Part shown: piece after piece, positions 13,613 to 23,900 of the stretch
Layout of the letters: each line of letters opens with the position of its first letter
Numbering within the stretch: position 1 is the first letter of the stretch
From: Dendrocalamus latiflorus
Lineage: Eukaryota > Streptophyta > Magnoliopsida > Poales > Poaceae
DNA: 64,000 nt
Direction: 5' to 3'
Assembly (NCBI GenBank): GCA_017311315.1
Contig: CM029609.1
Location: forward strand, 37,570,744-37,634,743
The notes under the pieces: generated by a model
What the model saw: only the letters and a program-made list of their open reading frames with translations
Database searches by the model: none
What the model was told of the DNA's origin: nothing
Position numbers and translations under genes: made by a program

Positions 13613-14738
13613 AGGTGCTACCGGCCGGATTTGAACTCGGGACCGGTGGGATGCAACTCTTAACGTTAGCGTTGTTAGCCAAATGGGCCGAAGCCTGGTA
13701 GGGTTGATTGAGGGAGCGCACAATATTTAGTTACGCTAGGGCTGGGGCAGAACAGAGGAGGCGGGCGGCGCACGGACTGGGCGGCGGCGCCGGCGATGGG
13801 TGGCCGGGGATGCTGGGCAGGCCGGTGAAATGGAACCCCGGGAAAGCGAGGAGGCTAATGGGGGTGTGGCGCAGCTCGGGATGGTGGCGAGGCGGGCAGG
13901 CGGCAGCCTAGAGCGGACGGCGTTGAGGTGGAGAGGGGCGGCGGCGCCGGAGGGGAAGGAGAGGGAAATCCATGTGCGCACGAGCTGTAGGAGGTCAAGG
14001 GGAGACTTACCAAGTGCTTGGCCGTGTCGGAGCAAGGTCGAGGTGAGCCGGCGCAGAGGAGCTCGCATCGCCGGCGAGCTACAGCGGAAGGGAGAGCGAG
14101 GCGGTGCTCGGAGAAGCATGGCGACAACTTAGTGATGCTCCCGGCGAAGGGAATCGAGCCGAGGTGCTGCGAGCAGGAAACGGGGGCGGTTGCGGCGGTT
14201 TTGGCCGGTGATGGGGAGGATGGCCGTGCGGCGAGCTACGGTGTGCAAGATTTCAATTAACTCAGGATAAGGGCTATTGGGGAGTAGAGACACGGTATGA
14301 CACGGTCATCTCGGCCGGAGCTTCAACGGGCGGCCGGAATGGCGAGGAGGCGGCAGGCGGCTCACGGCGCTGGGCGGAAGAAAAGGCAGGGGAAAAGAAA
14401 GGAGGGGCACGGGGCTATGGGGGAAATCGGGAGGCCTCTTATGGCCGCAGAGAGGCGGGAGAGACGTGGAGGACCGGGCGGTGGGGAAAGAACTGCCGGG
14501 CAAAGTCCTGGTGCGGGGCTCGGTGCACGGAGAGGACATGACGGGGCAGAGCCTGGCTGCGCGGCGCTTGCAGAGCAGAGAGGTGGCGGGCAACGCGCGT
14601 GATGATGGCGAGCAGGGGCACAGAGCAGGGCGAAGGAAAGAGGGAGACACGGAGGGAGGAGACGACGTGGAGGAAGCTCGGCCGCGGAGGAAGGAGAAAA
14701 AGAAAGGAAGAAGGAGCATGCGTGCGGCGCGGGGAAAA
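13613..14738 (-). other. GC-rich block present only in LTR 2
   Basis: This 1,126-bp block separates two copies of GGGGAAAA (13605-13612 and 14731-14738). LTR 1 has a single GGGGAAAA at 7429-7436 with the same outer flanks. It is strongly GC-rich, unlike the AT-rich rest of the LTR, so open frames of 60-185 codons occur on both strands by composition alone; none resembles a known protein. It most likely belongs to the original LTR (transcribed R/U5 leader) and was deleted from LTR 1. Confidence 0.65.
13614..13695 (-). other. tRNA-like segment with a Pol III B-box match
   Basis: On the minus strand the right part reads CGAGTTCAAATCCGG, close to the tRNA T-arm/B-box consensus GGTTCGANTCC, and it ends in an acceptor-like GGTAGCACC. 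A TGGCTAAC stretch resembles part of an A box. Anticodon and acceptor stems do not fold convincingly by eye, so I do not call a tRNA gene. It may be a tRNA-derived remnant inside the LTR leader. Confidence 0.35.
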
Positions 14739-15447
14739 GAAAGGGAAGAAGGCAGGGGCAGGAGCCGGGGCCCACGCGCAAAATAAAAGGGGGGAGAGAG
14801 GAAAGGGGGGCCGGGTTTGACGGCCGGCCTGACCTCCAACTCTTTTTTTATTTTTATTTCCATTTTGCTTATTTATTGCATATATTTATATATGTATACA
14901 CAGGTATATATATACACACACATATATATATTACTTAGTTCTATTTTTGTGTATGTATACATATATTTATTTTATTTATATCCATATATATATATTCTTA
15001 TATATATTTCTTTTATTTGCACATTCATTTTATATACATGCATATATTTCCTTCATGCCAATATTTTTGTATAATTACATTTTATGTCTTGCTCATCTTT
15101 CTAGGTCCTTGTATGCATACTTGTATAGGTTCAATTTATTTTTGTTTCCCTTTATATACTATTATCTTCAAAATGATATTTTATATTTTATTAACTCGGA
15201 TTTCTCTCCCCTTATACTGGATCATCTTTTCATATTCGAATTTATAAATTTGAGTTTCCTTTATTTGCATATTCCCATGTATAGCATTACTAATATTGAT
15301 TTTTTTTGGTCTTTCTTGAATTTTTTTAACTTTTGGGAGCTCAATCAAAATTTAAGAACACCATGAAAATCCAAACTCAAATACAATATTTGACAAAGAT
15401 AACTCAAGGGCTTCATATTTTCAAATTTAAAATTTCAGGATGTTACA

Positions 15448-16782
15448 AATCTACCCCCCTTAAATGAATCTCGACCCCGAGATTTCGGTAGAGCAGAAAG
15501 AATGGAGGTGAGTTATATTGGCTAGCAATGGGTTTCGGGGTGTTGCTCGACATATAGTTCCTTAGCTCCATAGAGAGATGAGATCTGCATAATAGGGGTT
15601 AGCACTTGGAGAAGTCAAAAGGGAAGAAATATACCTTGTTCTCCTGGATAGGTCGTAAACTTCCAACTACTTGCTCTTTGACATTGTTGTCTTCACATCC
15701 TCGTAGAATGGGGTAGTTGCCTCCCTATTGGACATATGGTTGTAGAATTTCATATCGATAAGTGGGTAGCAATGGTCTGTGCCCTAGGGGGTAGAGGGCA
15801 TTAGGAATACAGAGGGGATGATGGACATATCTATATGGTGGTCTTTTGTCCTTATCACTGTAAGGCTCCTGGTCTTGCAAGTCTTCTTGTATTAGTTTGA
15901 TTAGCTCTGAGTCCAGGTTGTCGCACCTCCAACACATACATCTTGGTAGTTCTTCGACATTTTTGTTTCTTGGTGCTACCCCCCTTAAAATGGGTATCAC
16001 TAGTCATTATTCATCTCTTCTAACTCCAGGCATGATGGGTCATCTTGGTAAGTAAGGAGAAAATGTTAGCAGGATAGAGCCTCGAGGCTTGGTCTTGGTG
16101 CCGGTTGAATCTCTTAGTTGGAGAGCGGTGAAGGCTCCACCTGTCCTTGTTTGTCTTGGCTTGGCTATCTATCACTTTGCTTGGGTCGATCTGACTGGGT
16201 TTGTAGCAAATGGGGACGAGAGGGAATAGCAGGAGGTAAGGATAGAATCGCGGGGATACGAAAATCTAAACCCATTACAACTGTAAAAGAGTATACCCCG
16301 GGAAACTGGGGTGGCACATGAATCTCATAAGTTTCTAAAACACTCTTTTCCTGTGACCACGAAATGTGACGCCCGAGGACAAGAAGGCAGTGCACAGGGC
16401 CAACTAGAATCTTGCAACAATACATCGTCTACTCGGGGAAACACACATAAGAGGCATAGGGTTTATCGGCATAGTTCGTTTAAAACGAAACCACCTTATC
16501 TTCATGAATAACTTCAACGTTCCTAACCTTAAAATTTGGAGTAGGGGCATGAGAAGGGAAACAAAATTTTCCTTTTGAAATCAATAGAAGGAAGATGATA
16601 GTATTCGGGGCTGACTTGATTGATATTAATACTCACTCTCCTATTATTATTTTTGGTAAGTAAATCTTTGTGGCAAAATGGATTTTTTTTGTAGTTTGAA
16701 ATACAAAACCTTGAAACATGTGTATATATATTTTCGAAAAGAAGTGTTTTTTTTCTAATCACAGGTAATAAAACCAAACATG
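15448..16782 (-). mobile_element. Second, truncated internal region of the LARD-like array
   Basis: From the polypurine tract (15450-15461) to about 16782 this repeats 8142-9472 almost base for base. It then breaks before the primer-binding-site end and runs through about nine unplaced bases (16783-16791) into gypsy integrase sequence. The last roughly 450 bp of the interior, a third LTR and part of the gypsy target are missing. One shared reading frame (about 9120-9170 versus 16425-16475) differs by small indels, so selection on a protein is unlikely. Confidence 0.8.
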
Positions 16783-16791
16783 GCGCTCTTA

Positions 16792-18480
16792 TGGCAATCC
16801 TAAAATAAAATCCATAGAAATATCCTCCCAAGAAACACTAAGAATAGGAAGAGGCATGTATAAGCTATGTGGATTCAGTCGTGACTTAGCTTTTTGGCAT
16901 GTAGTACATCGTGAAACATAGCGCTCGACGTCATGCCTCGTCCTTGGCCAAAAGAAGTGTTCAACATGGATGTTTTCTGTCTTTTTGACGCCAAAGTGTC
17001 CCATTAATCCTCTTCCATGCGCCTCCTATAACAATAAAATACAAACAGAGCTAGCTGAAATGCATAGGTTGTTAGCTATAAATAAGAAACCATCATTAAA
17101 AACAAATTTGTTCCAGCTTTTACCATCTTTACAATTGGATACAACATCTTTTAATTCGTCATCAGAAGCATATAACTCTTTTATTGTCTCTAAGCCCAAA
17201 ATTCTACAATCAAGTTGAGAAATAAAGTATACCATCTAAACAAAGCATCAACAATCACATTTTCTTTCTCTTTCTTGTGTTTAATGACATAAGGAAAAAA
17301 AATCAATAAATTCAACGCAATGTGCATGTCTATGATTCAGTTTAGATTGACTTCTAATATGCTTCAAAGATTCATGATTAGAATATATAACAAATTCTTT
17401 AGGCCATAAATAATGTTGCCATGTTTCTAAAATTCAAACTAAAGCGTATAATTCTTTATCATAAGTTGAATAGTTCAAACTAGTCCCACTCAATTTCTCA
17501 CTGAAATAAGCAACAGGTTTACATTCTTGTATCAACACATAACCAATTCCAATTCCACTAGCATCATACTCAAGTTCAAAAGTCTTACCAAAGTCAGAAA
17601 GTTGAAGCAATGGTGCATTTGTAAGCTTTCCTTTGAGAAGGTTAAAAGCCTCTTCTTGAGCTTATCCCTATTTGAAAAGAACACCTTTCTTCATCAATGC
17701 ATTAAGTGGTGTAGCAATGGTACTGAAATCCTTCACAAAGCGGCGATAGAATCCAGCAAGCCCATAAAAACTCCGCACTTGTGTGACCATTTGTGGTGTC
17801 TGTCAACTAGTTATTGCTTCAATCTTGGCTTCATCTACGTCAATTTTGTGTGGAGTAACAATATAGCCAAGAAAACAAACTTGATCGGTGCAAAATGTGC
17901 ACTTTTCGAGGTTATCAAACAAACGTGCATCTCTCAAAACAATAAAAAAAACAGCACACAAGTGTTCAAGATGTTCATCAAGTGAGTTGTTGTAAATTAA
18001 TATATCATCAAAGTAAATTACCACAAATTTACCAATGAAAGCATGTAAAACTTCGTTCATTAATCTCATGAAAGTGATGGGTGTATTAGTAGTTAAACCA
18101 AAAGGTATCGCTAGCCACTTATATAACCCGAACTTAGTTTTAAATGCAGTCTTCTATTCATCTCCAAGTTTCATTCTAATTTGGTAGTATCTACTATGCA
18201 AGTCAACTTTAGAAAAAACAGTAGAGCCGCTCAATTCATCAAACATATCATCTAACCTAGGAATAGGATGAAAATATCTAATAGTGATATTATTAATCGC
18301 TCTACAATCAACACAAATACCCAAGATCCGTCTTTCTTATGTACTAAAATCACAGGAACATCACAAAAACTAAGACTTTCACGTATGTACCTTTTGTCAA
18401 GCAAGTCTTGCACTTGACGTTGAATTTCCTTAGTCTCCTCTGAATTAGTCCTATATGGTGCACAGTTTGTCTTGAGTTGG
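16792..18480 (-). pseudogene. Ty3/gypsy pol fragment: RT, RNase H, integrase N-terminus
   Basis: Read on the minus strand from 18480, this has the fingers block with HKKDGSW (about 18325-18350) and the reverse-transcriptase block ending VIYFDDILIYNNS (about 18000-18040, active-site FDD). It continues with FLGYIVTP, an RNase H region (about 17650-17230) and the integrase zinc-binding domain GHFGVKKT...C-X2-C (about 16840-17004), ending at the MDFILGLP block. Stops and frameshifts break it at about 18155, 17805, 17665 and 17435. It continues logically into 3163-3751. The N-terminal gag/protease half is absent; from 18480 the sequence is unrelated filler next to the kinase pseudogene. Confidence 0.88.
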
Positions 18481-18554
18481 CCCCTAAACCTCGTTCGGGG
18501 TGGCGCGAACCCTGTCCAGGTGGGGCTCCAGGCATCATCTGGGGTGGACTCCGG

Positions 18555-19408
18555 ATCTTTCATGCTGAGATCGAAGTGTTGACAAAAATCAGGCGCCGAT
18601 GCATTGTCAAGCTATACGGCTACTGTTCTCATTCCCACTGCAAATTTCTTGTATATGATCTCATCGAAAGGGGAAGTTTAGCATTCATTTTGCATGAGCA
18701 AGAGCTAGCAAAGGAGCTTTATTGGCCCAAGAGAGTTGCTATTGTGAGGGACGTAGCTCAAGCTCTTACTTGCACCATGATTGTGATGATCCGATTGTAC
18801 ATCGTGACATTAAAAGTAGCAACATCCTTCTAGACCTCGATTTTATGTCTTTTAAGTTTGGCATGGCGAGGAAGTTGAAGCATAGTTGGCTCAAGTTGGA
18901 GCACTATCTTTGCAGGGGCTTGTGGGTATATAGCACCAGGTACGTGGGTTTAATCCATTTTATCCTTTAATCCGAAAATGTGGCATGGTTAGAAGTTTTT
19001 TTTTCTGATCTTGCTGATTTCGTTCTTATTATAGAACTGTCATCTAACAATGGTGTTGACGGAGAAGTGCGATGTGTATAGCTTTGGTGTGATTGCCCTG
19101 GAAGTGGTGATGGGAAACACCCAGGAGATCTGTTGCTTCCATTCTTTTGCCGAACAGAGCAGCATATAATGCTCAAGGATATCCTAGACCAACGCATTGC
19201 AGCGCCAACAAACGACCAGGAGAGGGACATCATTCTGCTTGTTCTGGTGGCCTTTGGTTGCCTGCAAATCTGCCCAAAAGCCCGGCCAAGAATGCAGCAG
19301 TTTTATCAGGCACTGACAACCAGAAGCTGCCCAGCGCCCATCCTGAAGCCCTTTCGTGAAATTAATCTACATCGACATGATTCCTGTGGCACCATAAAGA
19401 ATATATGA
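18555..19408 (+). pseudogene. LRR receptor-like kinase fragment (MIK2-like), pseudogene
   Basis: The fragment covers most of a kinase domain: AEIEVLTKIR and IVKLYGYCSHS (helix C region), FLVYDLIERGSL (hinge), the catalytic loop VHRDIKSSNILLD, the activation segment, a GYIAP block, an 18941-19032 GT-AG intron at a typical position, and ICPKARPRMQQ near the C-terminus. It is broken by a 4-bp loss near 18768, one-base gains near 18881 and 19043, and a one-base loss near 19104. The DFG aspartate is replaced (FKFGMA). The leucine-rich repeats, membrane segment and glycine-rich loop are missing, and 18481-18554 is filler of unknown origin. The family normally acts as a plasma-membrane receptor kinase. 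It faces the MFDR gene tail to tail. Confidence 0.85.
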
Positions 19409-19720
19409 AGCTATGTAGTCTCCAGAGTTGGCAATGTATTGGCCTGGCCATTTTTATCTTGTGTGTAGATTTTGCAAATTGATGACACTGGATAACAAAA
19501 ACCCACTTGAATAATAAGAAAAGGCCAATTTTCTACGCTGATTCTGTAAATTGTCACTTGTAATTTTCCTTTCCAGAATTGCAAAGTTTTGCCGTGTACA
19601 TGCGTCCAAACTCCAAAACGAAAATTTCTTCCCGTTATTTTTATAGTACAGAGCTAACTCTCTTTAATGTGATTATGAGACATGCAAGGAAACAAAATTG
19701 CCCAGAGGACAGCCCTTCTT
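19409..19720. other. Intergenic spacer between convergent kinase pseudogene and MFDR
   Basis: About 310 bp of ordinary AT-rich sequence that should contain the 3' untranslated region of MFDR (minus strand). I see no clear polyadenylation hexamer and no other feature. Confidence 0.4.
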
Positions 19721-20995
19721 TTATCCCTCGTTTGCAGCTATCAGGAGCTCATCCCATGTTGTGATCTTCTCTCTAGGCTTGTTCTTCAGCTGGCCTGCCA
19801 TCTTTTCCTTAGAATTGATCTTCTCCCAGCCGTCAAAGGGGATAAAACGGACATTCTTTTGTTGTAGAATCTCAAGGAGTCCCCTCCTGCCTTGTTTCTT
19901 CGAATCAGATGGGGACGTGAACACGCCCTTCTTGTCATCTTCAAGGATGCTAGCCACCTGTTAATCAACAAATAAATAGAAAGTAACGGATATAGCCTGA
20001 TAAAGACTTAGTAACATATCTACAACTCTAAATGCAAAATAGATTATTTTGATAATTTCACACCCCCCCCCCCCCAACACACACCACCAATAGCCAAGCC
20101 ATTCTACAATAATAATAGAGGCTGTATGAACTTGAAGAACTTCCCTGTTGAATTTTCAAAATGTTATGCTACAAAAAAAAATTGGTTCCCATGGAATCAG
20201 GCTACTTCAGGAGACATTTGCTGGTGCTTCAAAAGTACATACTGTTTCTTCAGCACAATGGAGATTTGTCGCAACAATCCCAGTTGGTCCTCTCTTTAAC
20301 CATCCTACCACATATAGCCCTGGTTCCACTGTGGCAGCCTCTGATTCACTGCTCAGAACTCTGCCTTTCAAGTTTGGGACAACTCCTGTAACGGACAGAG
20401 GATCATTACACAAGTGCAAAACTTCTTCATGCATCAAGAACAAAATGGAAAACAAAGCACAAGCTCCAAGGGAGAAAACAGATAGGTAATATCATGCACC
20501 TCTGTATTTGTCAAATGGCAAACCTTCTACCGGCAAGGATTTGTATCCAATACTTTTCAAGACCAGTCTAAGAAACAGATAATATTAGATAGATCTTCAA
20601 AACCTACAGAGTTAACTCGTTATAAAAAAATCAGGCAAGCATGAGCCAAAAAACTTACCCACATTTCAGGTCTTCAAACTCACCAGTTCCAACTGCCACC
20701 TGCTTCCCGGTTACTCCATCATCTGCATGACCAATAAAAATTTGTCAAAATAATGTGCAAAAAAAAAGAGATCAAGTGTCACTTCAACATCTGACCTACC
20801 TTTTAAATAAGTCTTTTCAAGTTGGACAGCACCAACCGTGGAACCATCTTCTGATGGGAGAAATCTGGTAGGTTTCCTAAAAAACACAAAGTGAAGCTCC
20901 TTTTGGTCGTCATTATTGTTGTCCTTATGCATGGTCGCAGCTTTAGATAGCAGCTCAAACACCCTTCTTTGAATTCTACTATTCCTCATCTCCTC
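19721..20995 (-). CDS. MFDR: MFDR exons 9-13 (NADP domain end, second FAD segment, C-terminus)
   Basis: Exon 9 (196 bp) gives EEMRNSRIQRRVFELLSKAA and LHFVFFRKPTRFL. Exon 10 gives VAVGTGEFEDL and exon 11 the KSIGYKSLPVEGLPFD block. Exon 12 holds the flavin-contacting GLYVVGWLKRGPTGIVATN. Exon 13 encodes the basic tail with GWEKINSKEK and NKPREKITTWDELL, then TAA. Introns 9-12 are 77, 91, 114 and 285 bp; intron 12 contains a run of 13 C (20063-20075). Exon 13 begins with GTG as an internal Val codon, not a start. Confidence 0.92.
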
Positions 20996-23900
20996 CTGCA
21001 ATCAGATAACAGCTTTTGTCTATCATAAACAAGATGGCGAAACCAGAGAAGGTGGAGGGTGTTAATATGAGAGGAGCAATGGATGGATCAATAGTTCAAG
21101 TATGGTATTGCACAGCCCTAAAGGAGTAATATATAGAGTACATGAGACCAAACCCTAGAAGCTAGGAAAAAACAACAATACTCTTAACACCCTGTCAAAT
21201 GCAAGGCATATGCAATAGCATTGCATTTGAAAGAATTGATACTAAAATAGAGAAAATCCAAAATCCGAGTTTTGAAGATGTCGTCATAGCGTGCGGCTCT
21301 TAGAAAATTATATCGAGTACCAAAAGATCTCCCATCCAGAATCGTGCAACAACCCATAAAGCACAAAGTGCCGGGGCTGGAGAAGTAGAGGTAAGCGAGA
21401 GCAAAGTCAATCGTAGCAACATGATGAAGAGGATGTGGAAGGTGACACAAATAGAGAAAGCTGTCAAATCAAACCGAAGAGAGAGATAGAAGCATAACGG
21501 CGTAGATCGAAGCCCGAGATGGCAGTGACGCAGAAGAGAAGCGCAGCGGCCTTCGAAACTCGGGACAACAGCTCAAAGAGAAGTGACGGCATCATGCAGT
21601 CTTCTTCGATTTGCAACGACTCAAAGAGAAGTGCTGCAGCTGCGGCTATGCAAAAGGAAGGAGAAGACCACACTCATCCAAAAGGATGAAACGTGGCTAG
21701 CAAAATAACAAGGATTTTGTGGACTCGCACGACTTTGACAAACTAATAGGGAGATGGTAACGGACTTGAATCGACGCAACGGAAGACGCAAAAGAAAAGA
21801 CTCGAAGGACAGCATATTACTAGCTACAACATCAAGAAAAAAGAACCAGCCCAGCCTAGCCCATCCACCGCTCCCATCTCAGCTCCAATCCAGTGCCAGT
21901 GATCTGAGGCGCCAAGAGATAAGAGCACCTTCCACTCGCTATTTCCTTCACCCTTACCTGGCCGCCTCCCTTCTCTTCTTCCTCTCTCGCCGAGAGCCAT
22001 CGGCCCAACCCGCCGGAGGGGGCTGAAGCTTGGTCAAGCCGAATCTGGCCAGTCGGTGGCTAGGAGGCTGGTCGGGCGGCGGTAAGGACAAGGTAGGTCA
22101 GGGCAGAGTTGGCCGGAAGCGCGGAGCGGTGGTCCAGAGTGTTAGTCGCTGGATTCTTGCTCTTGGTGATAGCAAGATCCTTACTCTCATCGAGAGGATG
22201 ACACTTGGAGATAGAGCAATTTTTTAGGTTTATTTCTCACACAATGCCATTCCAACCTGAGGGGTTGGGGATACAAATTTATAGGCTGTTAACCAGCCAA
22301 GCATATGCTAAGATGCTAGTCTAAGATGCTGTCCTAAAGATGCTTGTCCTAAGATGCTGTCCTAAAGAGATGCTAACAGCCAGTCAAGGATGCTGTCCTT
22401 GAAGGGCAGCAAAAGCAACAAAAAACCAACACAGAGACTTATCCATCACTCTCCCCCTAAGTCTTGTGTGTCTCCTTGTGAGGAATCTGAGCCATCCCGA
22501 TCCTGGCGCGAAGCTCCTGGAACTTGATCCGCCCAAGAGACTTGGTCAGGAAGTCGGCGAGCTGGTCTTGGGTGTTGATGTAGTTGGCCCGGGCACTCCC
22601 TTCATCCAGGCAGCTTCTGATAAAGTGATACCTCACCCGGATGTGCTTGCTGCGCTCATGGAAGACAGGGTTCTTCGCCAAGGCCAAGGCGGACTTGCTG
22701 TCCACCCTGAGCTCCACTGCCTCCGCGTCTCTGCCAAGGAGATCGCCAAGCAGCCGTGCCAGCCACAGAGCCTGAGTAGAAGCGGTAGTGGCTGCAATGT
22801 ACTCTGCTTCGCAGCTAGACAAAGCCACTACCTGCTGCTTGACCGACTGCCAGCTGATCGGACACTTGCCGAGGAAGTACAGCGTCCCGCTGGTGCTTTT
22901 GCTCGTGTCGATGTCGCCGGCGTGGTCGCTGTCGCTGTACCCGATGAAGTGCGCCGCGCCGGGGCACCTTGGGTAGTGCAAGCCGTAGTCGGAGGTGCCC
23001 GCGACGTAGCGGAGGATCCTTGTCACGGCCTGCTGGTGTTCCGTCGTCGGTCGCTGCATGAACCGGCTGACGTAGCCGACGGCGAACGCCAAGTCCGGTC
23101 GCGTGTGGACAAGGTAGCGAAGGCTGCCCACAATGCGCCGGTACTGCGTCGCGTCCACCTCCTCCGCCGTACTCTCACGACTCAGCTTCAGCCTCTCCTC
23201 CATAGGAGTGTGGGCTGGGTTGCAGTCGGTGAGGCCGCCTAGCTCCACGATGCGCTTGGCGTAGGCAGTCTGGCGAAGAGAGATGCCAGAGCTGTCCTGG
23301 TGGACCTCGATCCCGAGGTAGGAGAGGGGCCCGAGGTCGCTCATCTGGAAGGTGGCCTTCATCTCCGCCTTGAATGCCTCGATCTCCTCCTCCTTGGTAC
23401 CGGTGATCACAAGGTCGTCGACGTAGACGCCTATCAGCAGGGCATTGCCTCCCTTGCCCCGCCGGTAGACCGCGGCCTCGTGAGCGCTCTGCTGGAATCC
23501 CATTTGCTTGAGGGTGGAGTCCAGCTTGGCGTTCCAAGCTCGCGGTGCCTGCCGCAAGCCGTAGAGGGCCTTGCGCAGGCGGAGTACCTTGCTCTCCTTG
23601 CCGGGGATGATGAATCCCAGCGGCTGGCGGACGTAGACCTCCTCCTTCAAGTCGCCGTTGAGGAAAGCAGACTTGACGTCCATGTGATGGACGCACCAGC
23701 CCTCCTGGGCTGCGAGGGCGAGGAGGAGACGCACGGACTCCATCCGTGCAACAGGCGCGAAGGCATCGTCGAAGTCGACTCCCTCCTGCTGGACGAAGCC
23801 ACGTGCCACGAGACGCGCCTTGTGCTTGATCACCTCTCCAGCCTCGTCTTTCTTGAGCTTGAAGACCCACTTGAGAGAGATGGCGTGGTGGCCGGCTAGA

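Larger units (their letters stand above)
9930..15447 (-). repeat. Giant LTR 2 (5,518 bp, fuller version)
   Basis: It starts TGTAGGGACCC and ends GGATGTTACA like LTR 1 and matches it over its length, with scattered single-base differences. It additionally contains a 1,126-bp GC-rich block (13613-14738). On its left it has the primer-binding site of the upstream interior; on its right it is followed by the same polypurine tract and interior again. It is therefore shared by two tandem element units. An LTR of this size flanking only a 1.8-kb interior fits the LARD class of large retrotransposon derivatives. Confidence 0.85.

Noticed and set aside
13613..14863. Long open frames on both strands (up to 185 codons) in the GC-rich LTR block
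   Set aside because: They overlap on opposite strands, are Arg/Pro/Ala/Gly-rich, lack any domain, and lie in an LTR leader; composition explains them.
19957..19957. GTG as a start codon for a separate 78-residue protein
   Set aside because: It is an internal Val codon at the first base of MFDR exon 13, preceded by a splice acceptor.
22466..23242. 258-codon plus-strand open frame over copia pol
   Set aside because: It is the antisense shadow of the RT/RNase H coding sequence in GC-rich DNA.
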